A DNA stretch of 64,000 bases. Source: Galeruca laticollis. Lineage: Eukaryota; Arthropoda; Insecta; Coleoptera; Chrysomelidae. Made by a program: the position numbers and the translations under genes. Positions 1-9,235 of this stretch are shown in pieces. The notes under the pieces were generated by a model. The model saw only the letters and a program-made list of their open reading frames with translations. It ran no database searches and had not been told where the DNA came from. The DNA lies in NCBI GenBank assembly GCA_963921935.1, contig OY998178.1, positions 58,129,451 to 58,193,450 on the forward strand, in the 5' to 3' direction. Position 1 is the first letter of the stretch; each line of letters starts with the position of its first letter.

Positions 1-22
1 ACAAAAGACTCTGCAACTTGCA

Positions 23-2296
23 TTGATAATGTATTTATTAGAACAGCAAATCAGTAGGTATAGTGTAAAAGTAGTTGACCTTTGTTTATCTGATCACTAT
101 GCTCAATTTATTGATTTCCACACTGGTAATTCAGCTCAAAAAAGCTGTAAATTACCTGTTAAATTTTTCAGACGGTCATATTCTGAAGACAACATGGAAC
201 AGTTTCATGATTTGCTGGGAGCTGAAGATTGGATTACTGTTGTTGGTCAGATCTGTCCCAATTTAGCTTATGATCAATTTGCGGAGATTGTCTTATCTTG
301 TTTTGAAACTGCCTTTCCAAAAAAGCTAGTTACACGAGGACCGAAGACTAAATACAAGAAGTCTAATGGCTTTACGTTGAGTGCTGATTTGTGGGAATTA
401 AGAAATAATGTGGCATTATATACTACTCTTGCTAAGCATGATAGACGATATATTGAAATTAGTAAAGTGTTAAATAATACATATAGGCTTAGGTTGGAAC
501 AGGCCTCTAAACAATTCTATGATAATCGAATTTTAAACTCGGAAAATAAGACTAAAGAAACCTGGGAAATAATTAGGGAATTGCAAAAAACAAACAAATC
601 AAGTAGCCAACTCAAATTATATGATCAGGGTAACCAAATTAGTGATTCTGTTTTAGCAAATAAATTCAATATAAATTTTACTAAACCCCCTATTGATAGT
701 TTAGTTTGTGATGCAGAATTTTTCAATGAAAATATCTCTTCTAATATTAAAACCTTCTATATGTTTCCTGTTTCAGAGGAGGAGGTTTTAGAATTAACAC
801 TATCTTTAAAAAATACTATTGCAGTTGGTACTGATGGATTAAATAATAAATTAATTAAAAAGTGTGCCGGTCTATTGACAAAGCCATTGAGTTTCTTATT
901 GAATTTGTCAACTGAGAGGGGAATCTTCCCTGAATCTTTAAAACTTGCTAGAGTAGTTCCCATTTACAAAAAAGGAGATCCTAATGATATTAATAACTAT
1001 AGACCAATTAGTATCTTGTCTACTATCTCCAAAGTGTATGAATTGAATATTAAAAATCAGTTATGCAATTTTTTTGCTAAATTTAAGCTATTATCGCCCT
1101 CACAGCATGGTTATACTTCAAAAAAAGGTACAGAGACTGCATTGATAGAGTTCCATAATAGAATTGTTAGATCTCTTGATATTAAAAAGCATGTAATGGG
1201 TTTATTTATTGATTTTTCAAGCGCTTTTGACTGTGTGGACCACAAACTTTTACTGCTTAAACTGTCTAAATATGGGATAAGAGGTATACCACTCAATTTG
1301 TTGGAGTCATACTTATCAAATAGAAAACAAATTGTTCAAGTGAATAATACTCTTGGTTTGGAACTAGAAGTCTCACAAGGTGTTCCCCAGGGATCGATTT
1401 TGGGTCCATTTTTATTTTTGGTTTTTGTTAATGACTTACTCACTACATTAAATGCTGTCCCTGGAATATATCCAACTTGTTATGCTGACGACATTAATAT
1501 TGTAATTATTGAAGACAATGAGGATGCTCTGAAAATATCAACAGAGAGAACATATGATCAAGTTGTGATGTGGTCAGAGAGGAATAACATAAAATTAAAC
1601 AAAACTAAAACAATTACGGTGCTGTTTAATAATCATGGACAATTTAGACAGAGCCAATTGTTTGAAAACACTGGATTTCCTATTACATCTAAGGAAAATA
1701 TTAAATTATTGGGTGTCACTATCGACTATGGCATTACCTGGCATTCGCATATTGACAACTTGTGTAACAAATTAAGGAAAAGCTGCTATAGCCTTAGATT
1801 TCTTGCCAGTCATTGTAGTAAAAATACACTCTTAACAGTGTATCATGCTAATTTTCACTCCCATCTAAAATATGGCATACAAATTTGGGGGACCTGTTCT
1901 ACCAGGCAAAGGGTATTTGTTCTTCAAAAGTATGCTATAAGAATTATTGCAAAACTCAGAATAAGAGATTCTTGTAGGGAGTTTTTAAAAAAATACAAAA
2001 TATTGACCCTGGCTGGTGTATATATATTGGAAGCATGTACTTTCATTCATAGGAATAGATCGATTTATGTGGCCGAGCGTGCTTCTCATCACTATAAAAC
2101 AAGAAACAAAAGTCAATTATTGGTGCCTAGACACCATACTGCACTTTTTGAAAAGAATCTAGAGTATCTAGGATGTAAATTTTATAATATCCTCCCAGAG
2201 GATATAAAAAACAGTAATTTCTACAATTTTAAAAATAAACTAAAGCAGTTTTTACTAGGAAAAAACTACTACACCATAGAGGAGTTTTTTAATTGA
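23..2296 (+). pseudogene. LINE ORF2 C-terminal part: endonuclease end plus reverse transcriptase
   Basis: This frame copies element RNA into DNA at a nicked target. The first residues carry the endonuclease end motif LSDHY; just upstream, frame 1 reads SATCIDNVFIRT, the preceding endonuclease strand, so a one-base frameshift lies between about 35 and 70. The reverse transcriptase core is clear: YRPISILS near residue 325, FIDFSSAFDCVDH near 395, SQGVPQGSILGPFLF near 450, and the catalytic CYADD box near 490. A cysteine-rich C-terminal region follows, then TGA. About 757 residues remain open, so the RT part itself is uninterrupted and the element may be young. The TTG at 23 is not a true start; the ORF is simply open from upstream. 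Confidence 0.88.
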
Positions 2297-2582
2297 TAAA
2301 TTGTCTTTCTGTTGTTACCTGCTATGAATCTGCCAAAAATTGTTTTGTTTTTGTGGAACTGTTTTCATTATTTTTAAGGGTTGTCTGTGGTCTTTGATGT
2401 AAACAATTATATATGTGTATGTGTATATATATGAATATATATGTGTGTGTGTTTTGTGTTCTTTAGTTAAGTCATTTTATTATACTTTGTGACATGTTTC
2501 ACTATAACTGTTGTATAATTTTTTTGTACAATATTTTTTTTATGTGAAATAAATTACTTTCTTTCTTTCTTTCTTTAAAAAA
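2297..2582 (+). other. LINE 3' UTR and CTTT microsatellite tail
   Basis: After the stop codon comes an AT-rich 3' UTR containing a TG/TA alternating stretch near 2410-2455, an AAATAAAT signal near 2547, four to five CTTT units, and then A9. This marks the 3' end of the element. No target-site duplication can be given because the 5' end is outside the window. Confidence 0.75.
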
Positions 2583-2589
2583 AAATGGC

Positions 2590-2880
2590 TTAGACAGAGG
2601 GTAAAACCACATACTGATCTTCCTTCTTAATAACATGTTCGACACAATTTTTCCAAATCTCTTAGTCAACTCCTTTCACAACTGTTTTTACATTTTCTAC
2701 AACCTCTTTAATCTGTTTGAAGTTTTATTACATTTCCGTAATTCTGATTTTACGTTTGCCCATATGAACTCTATAGGGTTAAATATGCAATAGTATGGAC
2801 GTAGAAGGATGTGACCTCGATCTTGGCACAGTTCGTCAATATTATATATTGTATATCTTTTCAAACTTCAAATTATTCAT
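2590..2880 (-). pseudogene. Tc1/mariner transposase C-terminal scrap
   Basis: Read on the minus strand, 2880 to about 2680 encodes a stretch ending with the motif NPIEFIWANVKSEL. The glutamate of NPIE is the third catalytic acidic residue of the Tc1/mariner DDE family; the preceding DELCQDRGHILL matches the usual region before it. The same family occurs twice more in this window (12374-13540 and 21496-23143). Downstream frame is broken by several stops, so this is a dead fragment of roughly 100 codons. Confidence 0.7.
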
Positions 2881-4271
2881 ACCAGTAAGCAAATCTTTTT
2901 TGCAGGGCTTCCGTCGCTTTATTTGATTATATACGGGTAGTAAACATTATTTTTCGTTCCGTTACTTTGCATATAAGCTCCTAATAGCGAAGTCGTTTTT
3001 GATTGCTGCTTATAAAAACAGCTTCTGCAATTGAAAATGGATATACTGTAAGTACTAAATCGAAAATCAATCGATCAATCTTCTAGGGCATTGTAAAAAC
3101 TAAATTACCAAAGTAACTACAGCATTCTTAGGTATCTTTAGTCAAAGAACAAACAGATGGCCAGTTTTACACGAAATTCGTCAAAAGTGACAAACGCGTG
3201 CGACGATTTAAAGTTGCGACTGATTTGGGCATAAAGTGATGTTGTGTCTAGACATGAGGTTAATGCAACGCTTACGCGGCGAAAGGACAGTAGTCATTGA
3301 CGATGAATCGACTACTGACAAAGATAGGGATCGATCGAAAAGCGTTTGTGTAACAAGTTTTCGGAGTAAACCACCTAGAGATGTCAGCGCTTTCAAGTTG
3401 TTCCATAGAAGAGCCAGCAGTGCAATGTAAGTAAATATAATTCAAATGAAAATTGACATTGTTTTAAAGTATGTTCAATAAATAGTGACAATTAAATACC
3501 TACACTTTTTTTGAGATGTCTGGTTTTACAGAATACGACAAAGTCGTTCCTCTGCAGACAACTCGATCTTATTTTCTTTCAATTAGTGAAACATTTTATT
3601 TACAAATTCAACAGTACCTTGATTCGCGAATTGTAACAGCCAAAAAGAATTTAAGTTACTATTCGGCTCTTCGAAAATTTGATAACGTCCTTGCAATGGA
3701 AAACGTTCAGGTTTAACAAAATTACAACTGCTAATAAAAAAGGTCTGCGGAGCTGAAAAGATGAAGTTTAACTTGAAACTGAAATTCAGTTTCTCAACAA
3801 AGATATATTTCAAAGTACTTCACAACTTTTATAATAGAAAAAGGGCAGAACATATAACTACATAATCTAGACGAGCTTAGTGAGTAGAATCCGGTGTTTT
3901 TTCGAACAACGGGGTTGAAAGAAAAATAAATTTGAGACAACTTGTGGAACTGGTTAATTCTGAAAAAAAAATATGTTGTAATGGTCTATTAATCAGAGAT
4001 TGTTAATATATGTTTATCATATGTCTTTATTTCTTATTTGAATTAATTATTTCTGACCCTGTCTCAGATTGGGTGGTTCTGTGGGACTCTTTATAGAAAT
4101 AGTCAAATTATTTTATTATTAAATAAAAAAATTATATTTTATAAGAAATACCATTATTAAAACTATACTATTCTAAAACGTACTTCGAAATCATAATCCT
4201 TCATCTGGCGATTTTTTACTAAGCAATCACAATATTCTAAACACTTACTTATTTTGTTATTGTTAGAATAC
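2881..4271. other. Unassigned region with one possible orphan exon
   Basis: No recognisable element ends or protein domains. It contains an open stretch at 3236-3430 described separately and a second open stretch at 3516-3716 (66 codons) without recognisable motifs. The remainder is AT-rich and non-repetitive within the window. Confidence 0.5.
3236..3430 (+). CDS. Possible exon of an unknown gene
   Basis: A 64-codon open frame from just after a TGA at 3221 ends at a TAA that overlaps a good splice-donor sequence, ATGTAAGTA, near 3425. The peptide is rich in charged residues (DDESTTDKDRDRSKS) and its base composition is less AT-rich than the flanks. I do not recognise a family. It could be an internal exon of a host gene, a transposon exon or a chance frame. 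No acceptor site is obvious upstream. Confidence 0.2.
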   Translation: MMLCLDMRLMQRLRGERTVVIDDESTTDKDRDRSKSVCVTSFRSKPPRDVSAFKLFHRRASSAM

Positions 4272-4276
4272 CTAGT
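4272..4276. repeat. Target-site duplication CTAGT, left copy
   Basis: The five bases immediately left of the inverted LTR are CTAGT, repeated immediately right of the other LTR at 8002-8006. Five-base duplications are normal for BEL/Pao integration. Confidence 0.75.
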
Positions 4277-4582
4277 TGTTCGTGAGATGTGTGTCGGAAT
4301 AAAAGTCGTCAAGTGAAATTAATGAATTGAAACTATATTACAAAAATTAAATAAAACTAAGATTGTACATAGATGAAACGAGTTCTCTTCTCAGCGTCTT
4401 ATATCATAATGTCGAAAAATGTGCCCTTAAAAAAGGTATAACAGATACAATAAGGGTGGTTTAACCATTTTACTACAGATGCTGTCCAGATGGCACAAAT
4501 ATTTATGACAATGCTTTCTGTAGAATGATTTAGTATAATGGCAAATATATAATGAATGTTAAGTAACTAACAAGTGTGAACA
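4277..4582 (-). repeat. LTR in inverted orientation (left)
   Basis: The reverse complement of this segment matches 7695-8001 over its full length. It begins TGTTCACACTTG and ends CTCACGAACA in its own orientation, giving TGTTC/GAACA terminal inverted repeats. By eye there are roughly eighteen differences from the right LTR, nearly all in the first two thirds (U3), and none in about the last 110 bases. Confidence 0.88.
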
Positions 4583-4609
4583 TGCCCCCAGCCTTGGCAA
4601 AATTTGCCG
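4583..4609 (-). repeat. Inverted copy of the element's polypurine tract
   Basis: Continuing inward from the left LTR, this stretch is the reverse complement, with about one mismatch, of the internal bases just before the right LTR (about 7668-7694), including the purine-rich AGGCTGGGGGCA primer site for plus-strand synthesis. The inversion breakpoint therefore lies inside internal DNA, not at the LTR edge. Confidence 0.8.
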
Positions 4610-5056
4610 ATAATGCACCAAACGGTACTGGGTTGGATTATAGCAGGCCCGTATTCAGCACCATTTTCAGCGCGCAACGAAGTAAGCTGCAATTTCTTAA
4701 CAGCGTCGACCGAGGCTCAGATTCAAAATCAATTAGCGCGATTTTGGGAATTAGAGGAGATCGTTGAAAAACGAATCTTATCAAAGGAAGAAATTTCCTG
4801 CGAACAACATTTTCACGAAACTACGCGACGACACTCCAATGGCAAATTCGTAGTAGCTCTCCCATTTAAGGAACCCACCGACAAATTAGGCGATTCCTAT
4901 CACATTGCAAGAAAACGATTTTTTAACTTAGAAAGAAAACTAGAATCCAATCCTAAATCAAGGCAACTTTACACTGACTTCATACATGAATACATTAAGC
5001 TCGGACACATGAAAGAAATAGGGTGTCTGGATCCTCTTAATGCGCCACACAAATAA
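4604..5056 (+). pseudogene. BEL/Pao pol fragment before the reverse transcriptase
   Basis: Encodes the conserved region between protease and reverse transcriptase of BEL/Pao polyproteins: a TVLGWIIAGP motif near the start, an RFWELEEI motif, and the ALPFKEP block followed by a helical YTDFIHEYIKLGHM segment. It stops just where the reverse transcriptase palm should begin (normally a LPHHAV motif). The following RNase H frame is shifted by one, so an internal deletion joins the two and the YxDD catalytic box is absent. Not functional as a polymerase. Confidence 0.8.
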
Positions 5057-7397
5057 TTCTACTTTATGCCCCATCATAGTATTCAAAGAAAACGAAAAAA
5101 TAACAAAGCGTCGCATACTATCCGATATTTCACAAGTGTTTGACCCATTAGGGCTCCTCATGCCGTGTATAACTACATTTAAAATAATGCTTCAAAAGTT
5201 ATGGCTGGAACACATTTCATGGGACGAACCGGTCCCGGCTCATATTAAAACAACATTCATTAATTTAAGACGACAGCTTCCCATCTTAAATAATCTTAAA
5301 ATCAAACGCCTGGTGAAATTGCATAATTATACGAACATTGAATTGCATGGATTTGCGGACGCCAGCGAAAAGGCGTATGGAGGATGCATTTATATTGTCT
5401 CCACTGATGAAAATAATAAAACACACTCTCATTTGTTATGCGCTAAAAGTAAAGTCGCCCCTTTAAAACCGGTAACATTACCTCGCTTGGAACTCTGTGG
5501 GGCATTAGTTACTTCTAGATTAGCAAAAAAGGTACTTAATTCCTTAAAAATAAAATTTAATAATTGCTTTTTATGGACGGACTCTACCATAGTTCTGTGT
5601 TGGTTAAAAAAACCAGCAAATCAATTTAAAACATTTGTTAGTAATCGGGTTAACGAAATTCAAGAATCTATTTCTTTTGCACAGTGGCGGCATGTACCTA
5701 CTTCGGATAATCCCGCCGATTTATTATCCAGGGGCGTCTCGTTTGAAAATTTATTACGATTTAGCCTTTGGTGGCATGGTCCTAAATGGCTAACCGAGTC
5801 CCGCGATAGGTGGCCTTTTTTGGAACTGACGCCGCCAAAGGAAATTCCTGATATGAAAAATCATATATCATCATTCGTTCTACACACAGAAGGCGATTTA
5901 TTTTTAATAAAAAACTTTTCAAATTAACTTAGGTTGAAAAGAAGTGCGGCATATGTTTTTCGGTTTATTAACAATTGTAAGGTCAAAAGGGATCAACGCA
6001 ATTTCGGGCCACTTATAGTCGATGAAATTAATCAAGCATTTCGTTACGTTTTAAAGGCTGCACAAGGTGAAAGCTTTTACAATGAGATACAAATTTTAAC
6101 GAACAAAACTTCTCTTAAAAATTCAAGCAACATTACAAATTTATCTCCGTTTATCGACAAAGAAGGTATTCTTCGCGTGGGGGGTCGTCTGCAAAATTCG
6201 GATTTTACCTACGATAAAAGGCATCCAATCATCATTTCATCTAATCATAAACTGACGAGACTAATTTTTAATTACTATCACCAAAATTTATATCATGCCG
6301 GGCCGCAATTACTTTTAGCCAACATTAGAGAAAACTATTGGCCGGTAAGAGGCAGGGTTTTAGCTAGGCGCATAGTTCGTAGGTGCACAATTTGCTTTCG
6401 CGCTAAACCGAAGGGCATACAGCCCATCATGGGTAATTTACCTGCTCAGCGCCTCCTACCTGGACCACCATTTGCAGTAAGCGGAGTTGATTACGCAGGG
6501 CCGTACTTAATTCGAGACCGAAAGGGGCGCGGTTCCAAATTAACAAAGGGTTATATTTGCATATTTGTGTGCTTTAGCACTAAGGCGGTCCATATTGAAC
6601 TTGTTACGGATCTATCCAAGGAAACATTTTTGTTGGCACTAAAGCGATTTATCTCACGTAGGGGAAAGCCCAGGCAAATTTTTTCGGATAATGGTAGAAA
6701 TTTTGTGTCTGCAAGTACGGATTTTAAAGAGCTTAGTACATTTCTAAAATCAAACAAATCATCAATTATTGACTCATTGTCCAAAGACGAGATAGATTGG
6801 AAATTCTCACCTCCATATTCACCTCATTTTGGGGGTCTTTGGGAAGCGGGTGTCAAATTAATCAAACATCACCTTAAAAGAGTTCTATCAAATGCGCACC
6901 TTACTTATGAAGAATTCTACTCGTTATTAACGCAGATTGAGGCAATAATAAATTCGAGGCCATTGACGCCGTTATCCACCGACCCCAACGATTACACCGC
7001 TCTAACGCCCGCCCACTTTCTTATTGGTCGCCCTATAACCACATCAAGCGACCCACAATTTACAAGCATCCCTATAAATCGACTATCACGCTATCAACTG
7101 ACGCAAAAATTATCACAACATATGTGGGAAAGGTGGAACAAGGAGTATATCTCTGAGTTGCAGAAGAGAACCAAGTGGGTTACTAACAAAGGTGATAAGG
7201 TCGTCGAAGATCATCTAGTCCTTATTAAAGAGGACAATTTGCCACCCATGAAGTGGAAACTTGGTCGCGTTAGTGAAGTGATATGTGGTAACGACGGTGT
7301 AGCGCGTGTTTTTAAAATTAAAACTTCTGGTGGAATTATAACACGTTCATTTTCAAAAATATGTCCGTTACCCGTGAACGATGATATAGACAATTAA
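5040..7397 (+). pseudogene. BEL/Pao RNase H-like and integrase region
   Basis: One reading frame interrupted by a single TAA at 5925-5927. The first part (to 5924) has the conserved KRRILSDISQVFDPLGLL segment, then an RNase H-like fold with HGFADAS, LLCAKSKVAPLK, WTDSTIVLCWL and NPADLLSRG. The second part is the integrase: zinc-binding H2C2 (HAGPQLLLANIRENYW then CTIC), and the DDE core with GVDYAGP, FSDNGRNF and GGLWEAGVK, followed by a C-terminal beta domain. The three acidic residues are present, so only the stop codon breaks an otherwise well-preserved integrase. Confidence 0.88.
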
Positions 7398-7682
7398 AGC
7401 AGGAAACAGTTTTAAAATTTTCAGACTCTTAGGCATATAAGTTAGCATTAGGTAGTTTGAGTGTGATTTTTATACCATGTTAAATTTAAATATTAGAAGT
7501 CACTTCATGATGCTATTGTCGAGATTGATGATATTGCTTGTGTTTGCAAGAAAAAATCTGTGTTACTTTTTATTATTAGGTACTACTTTTATCTATATTT
7601 ACTATTCATACAACAATTTTATTTATTTCATTGTCATAAGTGTATGTTTTTTTTGTACTCTTCTTTTCGGCAATTTTTGCCA

Positions 7683-7694
7683 AGGCTGGGGGCA
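7683..7694 (+). other. Polypurine tract of BEL/Pao element
   Basis: AGGCTGGGGGCA immediately precedes the TGTTC start of the right LTR, the expected position of the plus-strand primer. Confidence 0.7.
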
Positions 7695-8001
7695 TGTTCA
7701 CACTTGTTAGTAACTTAACACTCATTATATATTTGCCATCATATCAAATCATTCTACAAAAAGCAGAGTCATAAATATTTGTGCCATCTGGACAGCATCT
7801 GGGGTAAAATGGTTAAACCACCCTTATTGTATCTTTTTATACCTGTTTTGAGGGCACAGTTTTCGATATTATGTTATAAGACGCTGAGAAGAGAACTCGT
7901 TTCATCTGTGTACAATCTTAGTTTTATTTAATTTTTGTAATATAGTTTCAATTCATTAATTTCACTTGACGACTTTTATTCCGACACACATCTCACGAAC
8001 A
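7695..8001 (+). repeat. LTR in normal orientation (right)
   Basis: Starts TGTTC and ends GAACA. It is preceded by the polypurine tract and followed directly by the CTAGT duplication (8002-8006). It holds AT-rich promoter-like sequence and is the inverted partner of 4277-4582. Confidence 0.88.
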
Positions 8002-8006
8002 CTAGT

Positions 8007-8479
8007 AATATATAATTTGTAACAATAATTGCAAATAAATTGTTTCCAATTTACAAACGGCAACTAACCAACATATTGAATATGTTTTACTAAATTTGGG
8101 TTTGTAATACGTACAAGTATAATTTGGCGAAAAACATATAGTGTAGCAATGTAATGGTATGTCCCCTTTAAGTTATGTTGCGGAGCTAGACTCTGAAAGA
8201 TATTATTATTTTGTTCACTTTTACCAATACCTATATTGTATTTGTTGTTACGTAATTGCTGAAAGGCTGTTCTGTTAATCGGGATACCAGACGTGAACTG
8301 AGCCCTTTTTAAATCCCATTCGATTTTTTATGAACAAAACAAAATTCTATGTAAAAATAACAAAAGAAAAAGAAATTTTATAACAATAAATAAATCAATT
8401 CTTTAAAAATAAATATTATGTCTAACTCCTGTTTGTCACTACTATATAAGTAACATGAAATAGTATATTAAGTATTAAG
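8007..8479. other. Unassigned AT-rich spacer
   Basis: No open frame of note, no repeat partner seen in the window. It lies between the BEL/Pao right duplication and the Crypton fragment. Confidence 0.5.
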
Positions 8480-8908
8480 AACGGTAAGGGTTGTTTACCG
8501 GTCGACACCAATGTTTGGAGGCTGAGCGTAGGAAAAGGGACGATTGGAAGTTGGCCAACCAAAATTGCTAAATATTTGAAATTAGAGAGCCCTGATAGTT
8601 ATACTGGTCATTCTTTTAGAATGACCTCGGCGACACAGTTGGCCAATAAAGGTGTAGATATCTTAGGTCTTAAGAGACATGGTGGGTGGAGATGTTCCAC
8701 AGTAGCAGAGAGCTATGTGGAAGATTCTCTGGAAAATAAAATTTAATTTGCAGAGAAAATTTTACACGATGGTGCCTCGTCAGTTTCTCCTTCAGTTACG
8801 CTGAGTAATACGAATATGAATACCCTCGATACCAACATGGCAGGTACAAGCGGTATTAAAATTAACCAATGTACCAATTGTACATTTAATTTTAATGTTT
8901 CAAATTAA
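8480..8908 (+). pseudogene. Crypton-type tyrosine recombinase, C-terminal part
   Basis: Encodes the C-terminal catalytic half of a Crypton tyrosine recombinase, which cuts and rejoins DNA through a covalent tyrosine link. Visible motifs: YTGHSFRMTSAT (the H-x-x-R box), LKRHGGWRCSTVAESYVEDS (the H/W box and the nucleophilic tyrosine). One in-frame TAA at 8744-8746 separates this from a tail ending INQCTNCTFNFNVSN. The N-terminal DNA-binding part and the first catalytic arginine are not found upstream. A second, more complete relative lies at 58983-59991. Confidence 0.8.
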
Positions 8909-9224
8909 TGTTTTTGTCCTTTCTGTGAAATTGTTTTTATGCTAATTTATTACTTTTTATATTGTTCTGTTACGTTGTGTTAATTAAAAAATATAAATCT
9001 TCTTATTTTTTTGTTCCTTTTGAGTAATGAATGAAGTAATATATTATTAAGAACCACTTAAATGTATGTAGGGCTGAGACGTCGGAAAGTAATCTACTTA
9101 CCGACGTCTGAACGGTAAGTAAATCACTTACCGACGTGTTGGACTTAGAAACCAGTAAACACAAACTACCGTCCTGACAACCGATGCTGTAAATAAACAA
9201 AAAAGATCGATCGCGCAAAAAATA
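8909..9224. other. Spacer with CGGTAAGT palindromes
   Basis: Non-coding. At 9077-9107 an inverted repeat with 13-base arms (ACGTCGGAAAGTA and TACTTACCGACGT, one mismatch, 3-base loop) is followed by CGGTAAGTAAATCACTTACCG at 9113-9133. The ACTTACCGACGT unit occurs twice in direct orientation. See findings for a possible link to the Crypton. Confidence 0.5.
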
Positions 9225-9235
9225 TATTCTTCTTC

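Larger units (their letters stand above)
1..2582 (+). mobile_element. Non-LTR retrotransposon (LINE), 3' part, probably CR1/L2 group
   Basis: The 5' part of this LINE lies outside the window. What is visible is the last strand of the apurinic endonuclease domain, the complete reverse transcriptase region, a short 3' UTR with an AATAAA-like signal near 2547, and a terminal CTTT microsatellite followed by an A run. A microsatellite tail instead of a long poly(A) tail is usual for CR1/L2-type LINEs, which fits the reverse transcriptase motifs. Clade assignment is inference; a Jockey-group relative is the alternative. Confidence 0.85.
4277..8001 (+). mobile_element. BEL/Pao LTR retrotransposon with inverted LTRs
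   Basis: The unit runs from an LTR in reverse orientation (4277-4582), through a truncated BEL/Pao pol region on the plus strand, to an LTR in normal orientation (7695-8001). Both outer ends are therefore the U5 end of the LTR. Identical CTAGT pentamers flank the whole unit, which suggests that it integrated in this form. Gag, protease and the reverse transcriptase core are missing; RNase H and integrase remain. The inverted part continues about 27 bases into internal sequence, covering the polypurine tract. Confidence 0.85.
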
